64,000 bases of DNA from Platynereis dumerilii. Its lineage: Eukaryota; Annelida; Polychaeta; Phyllodocida; Nereididae. The position numbers and the translations under genes were made by a program. The stretch covers positions 38,580,011 through 38,644,010 of the forward strand of contig JAPTHN010000003.1 in the NCBI GenBank assembly GCA_026936325.1, in the 5' to 3' direction. The notes under the pieces are model-generated. The model made no database searches, had not been told where the DNA came from, and saw only the letters and a list, made by a program, of their open reading frames with translations. Of the stretch, positions 23,951 to 33,960 are shown in pieces. Positions within the stretch are counted from its first letter, which is position 1; each line of letters begins with the position of its first letter.

Positions 23951-24263
23951 AAGACTGTCCAGAACGAATTTATTTGAAGCTGTGCTAGTAGTATTTATTT
24001 ATTTTTTTTAAACCAATCTCCCTCCAGATCTAATGGTTGCCTGGGAGCGGCCTGTGTGATATTGGCCTATATGGCCTGCCAGTGCTATGCAGAACCAGAT
24101 GCAGAACTAAGCACCAACATTTTCGCGCCAAATCGGACAGTCCGCGCAGCCAGCATTTTACTCGAGACTGCACTCGCGCGCACCACACTGATTGCAGAAC
24201 ACTACTTCCGCTGCCATGAAAACCAGCAAAGAAGTCTGAGCTGTCTGATGTCGAGTGAGAGTC

Positions 24264-24405
24264 ATGGTTATTTGCATCATACGCGACTGTGATCACGATG
24301 GCAGTCCACAGAAAGATGCAGTGAAGTGTCAGCTGTTCCAATTTCCACCAACTGTACAAGATTTTCCGGTTCCGCTAGGCGGAATACAAACATTACAAAC
24401 TCTCG
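24264..24405 (+). CDS. Candidate first exon of a THAP-domain protein
   Basis: ATG at 24264 opens MVICIIRDCDHDGSPQ, AVKCQLFQFPPT: the M..C....C.........f..FP start of THAP DNA-binding domains. A donor ctcg/gtaaat follows at 24406, and an alternative is act/gtacaag near 24350. With the first donor the phase (1) matches an acceptor at 36652 that opens the THAP exon, giving 49 residues between the second and third zinc ligands, within the 35-53 allowed. The invariant THAP tryptophan is not present in this model, so a middle exon may be missing. Tentative. Confidence 0.42.
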
Positions 24406-24650
24406 GTAAATATGTCAATTATGAAGCGATAATCAACTTGTGTGGGGCTGGAGGATGACGCAAATTGTGAAGAAAGTCATGGATACCACAAAAAATCAAT
24501 GATGTAGGCTCCAAACACTAACTGTCACGAAAAAAATCGGTGGAAAGTTACGCAATGGAACATGATGAAAGTTCGACAATTGAAAAGATGGCGACCAAGC
24601 GTGAATTATTGACACTATGAAAACTGATCATTCATCAATGAACTAAAAAA

Positions 24651-25874
24651 ATGGCAGAAACTGATGCGGATCAACCACCATGGGTGGAAAAACTGGTAAC
24701 AAGGTTGGAAAACCGATTTGACAAGCTTGAACAAAAAATTTTTAATGTGAACAATTCAATTGAAGAAATGAAATCTGAAATGAGTAGCATGAAATCTACG
24801 GCGGAATACATCCAGAAGACTGCAGAGGATGCTATACAGATTTCCAACAGAACTGTAAACGATCTGAGGCAAGTGAAACAGGATACTGTTAAAACTGAAA
24901 ATGAATTACTGTTGTTACAACGGAAAATTACTGAACTTGAATGTCGATCAAGAAGAACAAATCTAATATTCGAAGGAATTAAAGAAGAAAGCGATGAAAA
25001 TACAGAAAAGCTTTTGATGGAAATCCTGAATGCAAAATTGGACCTCAGTGACATCCAACAATTACAGTTCGATAAGGCTTACAGATTTGGAAAGAACAGT
25101 GAAGATAGACCCAGACCTATTGCAGTAACATTCTCCACACTCAAACAAAGAGACGACATCTGGACCAAAAGAGCATCTTTAAGAGGGACAGACATATGGA
25201 TGAGTGAAGACTTTCCACCGTCAATTAAAGCAAATCGCAAGAAACTGTTCCCGATTTACCTTGCAGCAAGAAAGAATGCTGAATTTAAACAGGTTTCTTT
25301 AAAGTTGGATGTCCTTTTCTTAAACGGGAGAAGATTCACTATAGACAATCTACAAGAGCTTCCGGACACGTTGAGAATGAACACCCAATCGACAATAACT
25401 ACCGAAGAAGTGACCGTTTTTTCCTCGCAAGATTCCCCTCTCAGTAACCTGCATGTAATGGACGTAAAAGTGGACGGACGAATTTATAACACAAACGAGC
25501 AGTACATCCAGACATCGAAAGCGAAATTGTTCAAAGACCTCGAAACAGCACAAAAGATTATGGCAGAAAAGGACCCGTACAAGCAGATGGATCTCGGAAA
25601 GAAAATAGCCGGATACGATAAAACCACATGGGAAGAGTCTGCACCACAAATCTTACGACAAGTAAACAGGCAGAAGTATGACCAGAACCCGACGGCCCGT
25701 AGTTATTTGTTAGCAACAGGAGCAAGACATCTTGGAGAAGCAACAAAACACCCCGTCTTCGGAATAGGCATGAACAGGACCCACCCCGATGTCACATTAT
25801 ATGATAAATGGAAAGGCGGAAACTTGATGGGAAAAACTCTCCAAGAAATACGAAAACATCTAAAAGACATTTAA
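24651..25874 (+). CDS. LINE ORF1 protein with coiled coil, RRM-like part and C-terminal NADAR domain
   Basis: 407 residues. Residues 12-100 form a heptad-rich coiled coil (EKLVTRLENRFDKLEQKI). Residues 101-160 (RRTNLIFEGIKEE...PIAVTF) and 165-235 (SEDFPPSIKANRKKLFPIYL) match the RRM-like and C-terminal RNA-binding parts of L1-type ORF1 proteins. Residues about 255-407 match the NADAR (YbiA-like, former DUF1768) domain: FSSQDSPLSNLHV, NTNEQYIQTSKAKLF (canonical t.Ehy.qa.Kallf), WEESAPQIL, KYDQNPTARSYLLATG, FGIG and GGNLMGKTLQEIR (canonical GqNllG..L..vR). The family D..WGiG motif reads HPVFGIG here, so activity is uncertain. Known NADAR proteins act on riboflavin-pathway intermediates or remove ADP-ribose from nucleic acid. 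An extra enzyme domain on a LINE RNA-binding protein is unusual. Confidence 0.85.
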   Translation: MAETDADQPPWVEKLVTRLENRFDKLEQKIFNVNNSIEEMKSEMSSMKSTAEYIQKTAEDAIQISNRTVNDLRQVKQDTVKTENELLLLQRKITELECRSRRTNLIFEGIKEESDENTEKLLMEILNAKLDLSDIQQLQFDKAYRFGKNSEDRPRPIAVTFSTLKQRDDIWTKRASLRGTDIWMSEDFPPSIKANRKKLFPIYLAARKNAEFKQVSLKLDVLFLNGRRFTIDNLQELPDTLRMNTQSTITTEEVTVFSSQDSPLSNLHVMDVKVDGRIYNTNEQYIQTSKAKLFKDLETAQKIMAEKDPYKQMDLGKKIAGYDKTTWEESAPQILRQVNRQKYDQNPTARSYLLATGARHLGEATKHPVFGIGMNRTHPDVTLYDKWKGGNLMGKTLQEIRKHLKDI

Positions 25875-26835
25875 TATAGCTCCGTAAACATTGCTGTTAT
25901 TTGCCGAATTTATTATTACGAGGTGCTAAACAGATGATTGTTTTATTTTCATTGCATAATCCTGCCACTAATTAAGATTGTATAATCCTGCCATTGTATA
26001 ATCCTGCCATTGTATAATCCTGCCATTGTATAATCCTGCCATACGCTTAACTCAGCATTAGACCAAAGCGACAGTATTACTTAAGCATTATACTTTGTTA
26101 TTACCAAAGGTTTTGTATTATTTTCCTTTACAATGCAGTAACTGTGTATTTAAAGTTACATATCTGTTATCAGTATAATCTCAATTTTTTTACTAGACAA
26201 AAAAAAAAAAAAAAAAAAATGACTTCTATAATCCTATAACTCTATATTATGCAGGCAGTTATGTAAACTGTAGTTGTACTTTTTATCATTCAATAATCGC
26301 TATATATAATTACGGACGATTTATAACATTTTAATAGTATTCTTTTTTTTTCTCGAATACAATCTGCTTTGGTTAAATTAGAATTTATGAATTCAATGCT
26401 CAATGTTATTGTTTATAAGCCAATCAATCACGACATTATATCTTATATATTCGATGAACTATTAATTCAGACACTATTACATTATTTTTATGACATTCAT
26501 GATAAACTTAAAATTAGTAATTATGGAACTGTGAAAGTTATTAATGTTCCATTGTAAAAACTATCATTGGACCTACCTGTACTATTAATATGTCAATCCT
26601 ATGCCCTATGCATTGTATTTGCATGCTTGATTTGATATGTTTGCATTGTTCCTAGATATGGTGCTTTTTAATATTATGCTACATGAAACACTTTTCTTGT
26701 ACCTGTCTCTGAGCTACATGTCTCCGAGTTACATTCAACCAAGACTGTTCAAATATTTTAGTAGAATGCTTATGAGGTTACTAAATACATTGTTCTCTGT
26801 AAAAAAACAAAGAGTTTTGAGTACCCTAAAAACCT
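25875..26835 (+). other. Inter-ORF region of the LINE
   Basis: An unusually long 960-bp gap between ORF1 and ORF2. It contains about four copies of a 15-bp unit (tgtataatcctgccat) at 25978-26042 and an A run at about 26201-26219. Short open frames are present (for example 26637-26849, overlapping the ORF2 start), with no recognisable domain. How ORF2 is translated is not evident. Confidence 0.7.
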
Positions 26836-29800
26836 ATGGCTACTCCTGACCAAACAATCACATGGCTAGAGAATTTTAACGATGATCATGTAGAGAACTC
26901 TAGACCAATGTTTTCTCCATCGCATTACTATGATATTGATAAGTTTAATGAGCTTACTGAATCTCTCTCATCAAAAACATTCTCCATTTTAAACACAAAT
27001 GCTCGAAGTCTGCCTAAACATAAAACCGAATATGAAGTCTTAATGAACAACATCATAAATTTTCATTTTGATGTTCTTACGTTCGAGGAAACTTGGCTTG
27101 ACGAAAATTTATGTGACTATGTGAAGTTTAAAGGTTACTCGATGATCACTAAACATAAACTCCAAAAAAAGGAAGGAGGAGGTATAGCTATCTTTATTTC
27201 TGACAAATTAGAATATAAAGAACTTGCAATTTCCGTTCCGACTGACAAACAAAATCTCTTTGATTGTCTTTTCATTGAAATTGAATATGGAAGAAAATCT
27301 ATTATACTTGGTGTCTTGTATCGCTCGCCAAGCCATAACAGTGTACATGAATTTAATAATTTTATTGATTCAGTGCTAGAATCTTTTAAGAACTATAAAA
27401 ATAAGGAAATAATAATTGTTGGTGATACCAATATTGATCTCATCAAGTCTGAAAACAATGCTTTAACAAATGCTTATCTAGACTCATTTATAAGTAATAG
27501 CTTTATTCCAAAAATCTCACTGCCAACTAGAGTGACTAACAACTCGGCTACTTTAATTGATCATATATTCCAAAAAATCTCAGATGTTCCAACATACCAA
27601 GGAACAATACCAGTTGACATCACTGATCATTATATTAACTTCATTTCCTTAGATTTGACTGACCCTGACGTAAGTCTTGAAAAGAATGTCACATACAGAG
27701 TCCAAAACGAGGCGTCAATGAACTCCTTCAAAAATGCTCTTAATGACGCGAACTGGGACGATGTCATAAATTCTTCAAATGTAGACACTGCATATAATTC
27801 TTTTATTGAGATATACACCAAAATAATGAATGAAAAACTCCCTGTAAGAACTTCTAAGTTTAACAGGAAATTTCATAAAATTAAACCATGGATCACTAAA
27901 GGCATCATTACCTCAATGAAACAGCGATACAAATTATCTATAAAACTAAAAAAAACCAGAGACCTAGTAAGGCGTCAGGAAGAGGAAATTAAATACAAGA
28001 GATACAGAAATTGCCTTAATAAATTAATAAGAGCAGCAAAACAACTTCATTGGACAAATTCATTTAAAAGTTGCGAAAAAGACATAAAAGCTACTTGGAA
28101 GCAAATAAATAATTTACTAAATAAGAATAATAACAAAAACGATGTGACTAATCATTTTATTACAAATGATAATGTGACATTAACAAATGCAAATGAAATA
28201 GCTAACTCTTTCAATGAATATTTCACAAATGTTGGACCAAATTTATCAAACAAAATAACCCCATGCTCTAGGCAGCCGAGTACTTTTCTACCCAATTTAA
28301 ATCTAGTGGGTTCTCTCTTTCTTAGGCCAACTTCGGCTGAAGAAATTGCAAAAATTATTCAAAAATTCAAATCAAAATCTTCTTACGGATATGATGAGAT
28401 TAGTCCAAAAATGTTAAAATCAACTTTTCAGCCAATTCTGAGACCGTTGACTCATATATGTAACCTTAGTCTTAGGAATGGAATTTTCCCTGACCAAATG
28501 AAACTGGCTAAAGTTATCCCAATACATAAAAATGGACCAAAAAGTTCTTTTACAAATTATAGACCTGTTTCTCTCTTGCCTACGTTCTCTAAGATACTGG
28601 AACGACTAGTCTACAATAGATTACAAAATTATCTAAAAACAAATGATCTATTAACTCCCTGTCAATTCGGCTTCAGGGAAAATTTATCCACGGACTTAGC
28701 CATATTAAAATTACAAGATCTGATTTCAAGGACTTTAAACAAAAAACATAAAGCCCTAGGACTCTTTCTTGATCTAAGTAAGGCGTTTGACACGTTAAAT
28801 CACCATACACTTCTAGACAAGTTATATCACTATGGAATTCGTGGAATAGCCCACAAATGGTTTTCAAGTTACTTATATGGCAGAAAACAATTCACTTATT
28901 TTAAACAGATTAGATCTGATACACTACACATTTCCACTGGAGTACCGCAGGGCTCCATACTGGGACCGCTATTGTTTATATTATACATCAATGATATCGC
29001 TCAAACAGCATCCAATGCGCAATTTATAATATTTGCAGATGATACAAACATTATATTTCCCTTCGAAAAATCCATAACTCCCTCCATTAACCAGAATATC
29101 AATGATCAACTTAAAGAAATAAGTGACTGGTTCTCCGCAAACAAACTATCTATCAATGTCTCGAAAACTAAATTCATGATCTTTCATACACCAAGGAGCT
29201 CAGTAAATGAGGCTAATTTAGACTTTTACCTTAATGGATCTCAAATTGAAAGAGTTCACCAAATTAAATTTCTTGGTGTTATTCTTACTGACACGCTAAA
29301 CTGGAAAAACCATATTGATGGAACAGCCAATAAAATTTCTCGGATAGCTGGCATTATGAATAAACTTAAACATGAACTTCCTTCCAATATATTATTCACT
29401 ATTTACAACTCACTGGTGGTACCGTATTTAAACTACAGCTTAATAGCTTGGGGAAATTCACCCAACTCAACAATTAATAGAATCCAAGTTTTACAAAAAA
29501 AGGTCATGAGAATCATTGACAAAAAAAGATACAATTCTCACACCACTCATTCATTTCATAAATACAAAAGCTTAAAACTAGCCGACTTATACCAGTTCAG
29601 ATCTTGTCTTTTATATTACAGAGCCCTGAACAATTACTTACCATCATATTTTAAAGATACTTTGAAAACAAACGAAACAACTCATCATCATTCCACCCGT
29701 GGAAGAGCAAACATCCACATAAACTCAGTTCAATCCCAAATTGGTAAACAATGCCTTAACTACAAAATTGCTCAATCCTGGAACAGCTTACCTGAGGACA

Positions 29801-29925
29801 TTAAGTCTCATCGTACAGCCTCTATTCATATCTTTACGTCTAAATTAAAAACCTTTTTCATCAATAAATATTCCTTGCCATGTACCATAAGGAATTGTTA
29901 CATTTGCAATCGATTTATGCCATAA
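26836..29925 (+). CDS. LINE ORF2: apurinic endonuclease and reverse transcriptase
   Basis: 1029 residues, uninterrupted. N-terminal endonuclease (about 45-270): NTNARSLPKH, FEETWLDE, GVLYRSPSHN, VGDTNIDL, LIDHIF and TDHYINF carry the expected N, E, D-x-N and H positions. RT (about 530-830): VIPIHKNG, NYRPVSLLPTFSKILERL, LFLDLSKAFDTLNHH, GVPQGSILGPLLFILYINDI and the catalytic FADDTN. The C-terminal part has a short C..C ending (NCYICNRF) without a clear zinc knuckle or RNase H. All catalytic motifs are in place, so the enzyme may be active. Confidence 0.93.
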   Translation: MATPDQTITWLENFNDDHVENSRPMFSPSHYYDIDKFNELTESLSSKTFSILNTNARSLPKHKTEYEVLMNNIINFHFDVLTFEETWLDENLCDYVKFKGYSMITKHKLQKKEGGGIAIFISDKLEYKELAISVPTDKQNLFDCLFIEIEYGRKSIILGVLYRSPSHNSVHEFNNFIDSVLESFKNYKNKEIIIVGDTNIDLIKSENNALTNAYLDSFISNSFIPKISLPTRVTNNSATLIDHIFQKISDVPTYQGTIPVDITDHYINFISLDLTDPDVSLEKNVTYRVQNEASMNSFKNALNDANWDDVINSSNVDTAYNSFIEIYTKIMNEKLPVRTSKFNRKFHKIKPWITKGIITSMKQRYKLSIKLKKTRDLVRRQEEEIKYKRYRNCLNKLIRAAKQLHWTNSFKSCEKDIKATWKQINNLLNKNNNKNDVTNHFITNDNVTLTNANEIANSFNEYFTNVGPNLSNKITPCSRQPSTFLPNLNLVGSLFLRPTSAEEIAKIIQKFKSKSSYGYDEISPKMLKSTFQPILRPLTHICNLSLRNGIFPDQMKLAKVIPIHKNGPKSSFTNYRPVSLLPTFSKILERLVYNRLQNYLKTNDLLTPCQFGFRENLSTDLAILKLQDLISRTLNKKHKALGLFLDLSKAFDTLNHHTLLDKLYHYGIRGIAHKWFSSYLYGRKQFTYFKQIRSDTLHISTGVPQGSILGPLLFILYINDIAQTASNAQFIIFADDTNIIFPFEKSITPSINQNINDQLKEISDWFSANKLSINVSKTKFMIFHTPRSSVNEANLDFYLNGSQIERVHQIKFLGVILTDTLNWKNHIDGTANKISRIAGIMNKLKHELPSNILFTIYNSLVVPYLNYSLIAWGNSPNSTINRIQVLQKKVMRIIDKKRYNSHTTHSFHKYKSLKLADLYQFRSCLLYYRALNNYLPSYFKDTLKTNETTHHHSTRGRANIHINSVQSQIGKQCLNYKIAQSWNSLPEDIKSHRTASIHIFTSKLKTFFINKYSLPCTIRNCYICNRFMP

Positions 29926-30348
29926 CTGACTCTATTACCTCCATCAGCATTCTACGCAAATTGTCTACTTCTATTTTTTAGATTTATGATAGATAAAATT
30001 TTTAATTCTTATCTAATGTATTAATTATATGGTCATGTACTCAGAAAATGTAATCCTTGTCACAAGATTCGAGATTGTATATTCACGTAAATTGTCTTTT
30101 TCTAGTTTTAGATTTATGATAGATAAAATTTCTATTTTTTTAGTTTTATTTTTTCTAAGTGTTTTAAATGTATGGTCATGTAATCAGAGAATGTAATCAG
30201 TGTTATAAGATTGTAATTATCTAAAAGCTTAATTAGATGCTGTTTTGTAGTACTAAGCAGGAGTCACTCGCAGTTTTTGTCAAAACTATTGGCCCTGCTG
30301 TGCCTTATGATTATATTATATTTATGTATTCATTTTGGTACAAATAAA

Positions 30349-30366
30349 GTTCAAGTTCAAGTTCAA
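30349..30366 (+). repeat. LINE 3'-terminal hexamer repeat
   Basis: Three copies of gttcaa directly after aataaa. Short tandem tails of this kind at the 3' end, rather than poly(A), are common in CR1/L2-like LINEs and are thought to prime reverse transcription. Confidence 0.8.
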
Positions 30367-30668
30367 AGATTCTGCCTCGAAACTGCCGCATGACGTGTTT
30401 AAAGTGTGGCTCATTTTGTGCAGGTTCGTGGGCCCACAAACTTTAGGGTCTGTATAATGCGGACCATGCGTACCAGGCATTCTGGCAGCCAGTCTGTTGG
30501 TCCAAGCCTTGTTCCAACACTGTCCGTTCTGGATGGGGTTAAATCATGCGGACCAAGTGCAGACCATGAGGACCTTGAAAACAACTGGGATATGAAATAG
30601 CCAATTAATAGGGTACATTCGATTCGATCTACTCTGACTACCGGTACTCCGAAAGTTACGTATCTACT

Positions 30669-30717
30669 CCCGGGGGGGGGGGCCGGGGGGGGGCCGGGGG
30701 GGGGGGCCGGGGGGGGT
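30669..30717 (+). repeat. G-run tract, potential quadruplex
   Basis: Four runs of 8 to 12 G separated by cc pairs within about 50 bp. Such a tract could form a G-quadruplex on the plus strand and is prone to length change and sequencing error. Confidence 0.8.
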
Positions 30718-31091
30718 ACATACCCGACTTTTGCATACGGATGCGCCACGCACTATGAATGTCTCTGGGTTCCGTTTACGTCGTTGTAACCCCTCAAGCT
30801 GTTTAATGCGTCAAAAATACGGCTCTCTGATTGGTCAGATCGCCGGAAGTCGGCCGTTTTAGTGGGTTGGCGACGAATGTCACGATTTTCAGTTATACTA
30901 AAATTTTGCAAAAAAAATTAGAAAAAATTAGATGCTAGTCACAATCGTGACATTCGTCGGCACCTTATTATCATCCTATAATTCATAGTGCCACGGCAAT
31001 TTTGAAAACCGGAACCGTTTGAAACCAACACTAAAACCACAAACCATTTTAATCCTTTATAAAAACATTTGGAAACCAATTAAATCTTCAT

Positions 31092-31262
31092 CAGTGGCGT
31101 AACTGTTGGGTCTCGAGTGGGGGGGCACGCAATGCTCTGGAGGGGCACCCACTATACTAATTGTATATTTTAGCCAGAAAGTTCATATGGGGGGCACCTG
31201 GGGGGGGGCGAAGGTCCAATATGGGGGGCACGTGCCCCCCCCCCCCCATAGGGACGCCACTG
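31092..31262. mobile_element. hAT-type MITE, family B
   Basis: 171 bp with ends CAGTGGCGTAACT and CAGTGGCGTCCCTA (inverse), flanked by perfect 8-bp duplications atcttcat (31084-31091, 31263-31270). Interior rich in ggggcac. No ORF. Nested in the 30611-31853 element. Confidence 0.92.
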
Positions 31263-32018
31263 ATCTTCATGCTTTTTAAACCAATTTAATCCTGTTTAAA
31301 GGCGATTTTAACGATACCAAACATGTTGGGGTTGGCAAACCGGAACCAAATTAATCCAAATTGTCAAAAAACCAGAACCATTTTAATCCAAAAAGGCCAA
31401 AAAAGCAGTACCATCCAGGGGCGCCTCTATATATATACACCCTTTCATAGTAAGTACTTTCCTCGGGATCTACTCCAGGAAATGACGTTTCTACTCCTGG
31501 AGTAAACTACTCCAAGCTAGGTTGGTCCAAATCGAACATAACAGAGTAGTTAGAATTGTCATAACTTGGGGGTTCCCTAACAATTAGAATTCCCTATTTG
31601 ATGGCAATTACGACGTCAATTGATACCCTCAATCGATTGCTCTTAATTTATTGGATTGAAATACGGAATTTCACACCAGAAAAAAGCAATTAGGCACTAA
31701 ATCAAAGGTACGTCATGGGATATCCCAATTTCTTGGGAGTACTTCCGATCTACTCCAATCTACTCCGAACTACTCTCGGAAGTGCAAAACGAATGATCTG
31801 GGGTAAACTACTCCACTCCAGGAGCACTTTGGAGCAGCGAAATGAATGTACCCATAGATTAGGCCTATTCAGATCAATAAAAAAAAACATCGTAAATATT
31901 TTCCCTTAAAATGGTAAAAATATTAACTTATTTAAAATGGTCTGCATTCGGACCACATGGCCGTATTTATACCTTTACTTGGGTTTTTTTTAATAGATGC
32001 CTTGCCTTTTCTTCTTAT

Positions 32019-33960
32019 ATAATAATAATGATAATAATAGGCATTTATATAGCGCTAATTCCAGTAAACTGCTCACTAGCGCTTATGCATGATCGACTTA
32101 TTTGCAGAAAATCTTAAACAGATAAGTTTTAAGATTTCTCTTGAAGCCTTCAAGTGTTTTAGAGGCCTTGACAATCTCTGGGAGTTGGTTCCACAGTTTT
32201 GGAGCAGCGTGCGAAAAGGCTCGGTCTTCATATTTGTTTTTGTTGAAGGAAGTTGGTTCAGTTAAGAGCATTTTGTTATTGCTTCTCAGATTACAGCTTC
32301 GTTCAGATTTTGGCTGAATCATCTTTTGAATATTCAAAGGAGCTTGTCCGTTTACTGCTTTCCAAGTTGTTAACATGAGTTTGAATTGTATTCTAGCTGG
32401 AATTGGCAGCCAATGTAACTGCTTCCTATACTGGCTTACACTGTCATGCTTTTTCAATTTTTCAATGAGTCGAACTGCTGAGTTTTGGGCCACTTGAAGT
32501 TAGTTCATAAAACGACTTGATGCTCCATATAGAAGACCATTTCCATAGTCTAGGTGAGGAGTCACAAGAGCATTGACTGCTGTTTTGCAAGTTTCCATGT
32601 CCAATGACTTCCTAATCGCTAATTTTTGAAATATTTCTCAGATTGAAATAGGCATTCCGGCACATTTTGTTGACTTGTTTTTCCATGGTCAGGTTTTTTG
32701 TCAAAGATTACACCGAGATTTCTTACATGATCGGCGGCATTGATTTTGACATTGTCGACATGGATTGATGATACTTGGAGTTTAGTAAGTTGGTGTGGAC
32801 TGCCAATGAGTAGTAGTTCCGTTTTTTCTTCGTTGTTACAAAGCTTGTTTTCATGGAGAAACTGCCTGATTTCAGCAATGCACTTTTCCATTTTAACCAC
32901 TGCATTTCTCTCATCTAAGAAAGTCGGTTTAAAGGACAGAATAAGTTGCTCGTCATCGGCTTACTTTTGGTCTTTGACTTGATTTTTTGCAGCCACCTCG
33001 CTTAATGGAGCGATGTGTGAATTAAATAGGATTGGTACTAATTTTGAGCCTTGAGGAACTTCAAATTTGAGCGGCAGTTTGGTTGATGTTATGTCATTAA
33101 TTATCACTGACTGGGACCTTCCAGAAATGTATGACTCAAACCAGCATAGTGCGGAATCATGAACACCGTATCTGCTTTCCAAAAGTTTCAGTAGAATCTT
33201 GTGATCAATTGTGTCAAACGCAGCTGAAAGGTCCAAGAGTGCAAGCATCGTTACCTCACCTTTGGCCATATTCAACATTATAGCTGACTGTTTCTCATCA
33301 TCCAGGTTGTTAAGAGTAAGATAGTCTGTGTATTGTTTAATAACAGCACTTTCAATCAGTTTGCCAAGGAAAGATAGATTAGATACTGATCTATAATTCT
33401 TTTTGATTAGATCCAGTCCACATTTTTTCAATAGAGGTTTGACTAAAGCATGCTTCAATTCAAGAGGCATTTCTCCCTGTGTGAGTGACTTATTGACAAT
33501 CTTAGTTATAATCGGAAGGCATTCATCAATGCGTTCAAGCAAAAGCCCTGTGGGAATAGGATCAAGTTGGCAGTGTTTAACTGGCATTTCCCCAATCAAT
33601 TTCTTTATGTCTGTTTGAGACAAGTGTCATTAACAGTCTCATTCTGTGTAGAGTCCAACTGAGCTCAACTGGGACCTGAGTGTTTTAATCTTTTCATCAA
33701 AGAACTTATTAAAATCATTTGCCAAGTCTATTTCATTTGTGTTTGGTTGGAGAGGTAGTTGCTGTTTTCTGTTCAGACTTGAGTTCAGTAACTTGAACAA
33801 CTTCTTTGCATCACCATTAGAATCTTTAATCTTGACTTGCAGATCTTCCGATTTGAGTTGACTTAGCCGCAGATTCAATGCATTTCGTTTTTCTTTGAAT
33901 GACTCCCAATCATTTTCAAGTCTGGTTCTCCTCCATAGTCTCTCTGCTTTCCTCTTCGCC
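32019..33960 (-). pseudogene. Broken LINE (CR1/L2-like) relic
   Basis: Minus-strand frames give, in order, FNKFFDEKIKTLRSQL, then KHCQLDPIPTGLLLERIDEC, NYRSVSNLSFLGKLIESAVI, LALLDLSAAFDTIDHKIL, CWFESYISGRSQSVIIND, then KTELLLIGSPHQL and the C-terminal SHAAPKLWNQLPEIV. These are the RT domain and tail of a CR1/L2-like ORF2. The canonical G.pQGS.lgP reads EVPQGSKLVP, part of the RT including the FADD box is disrupted, and at least three frame breaks separate the pieces. The 3' end is an attatta/tcattatta tail at about 32019-32040. Endonuclease missing. Confidence 0.85.

Larger units (their letters stand above)
24430..30366 (+). mobile_element. LINE of the Jockey/CR1/L2 group, nearly complete
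   Basis: Two intact ORFs in the order and spacing of a LINE, followed by a 3' UTR and a (gttcaa)3 tail at 30349-30366 after aataaa. The 5' border is uncertain: leader-like sequence precedes ORF1 from about 24430. The endonuclease is the apurinic type and the RT carries FADDTN. The ORF2 wording (NTNARSLPKH, GVPQGSILGPLLF) places it in the Jockey superfamily, near CR1/L2/Crack-Daphne; the exact clade cannot be set by eye. Both ORFs are open over full length, so the copy is probably recent. Confidence 0.88.
30611..31853. mobile_element. TIR element with gggtacattc ends
   Basis: Left end GGGTACATTCGATTCG, right end the inverse of GGGTACATTCATTTCG, with further ctactcc/ggagtag words near both ends. 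About 1.24 kb, no ORF. It contains a G-quadruplex-like tract and a nested hAT MITE. A clear target duplication was not found. Confidence 0.55.

Noticed and set aside
24030-24359. Minus-strand frame with a signal-peptide-like stretch that could start the Sushi/EGF gene
   Set aside because: It has no ATG at its start, no donor with the needed phase, and is antisense to the better supported THAP-like frame.
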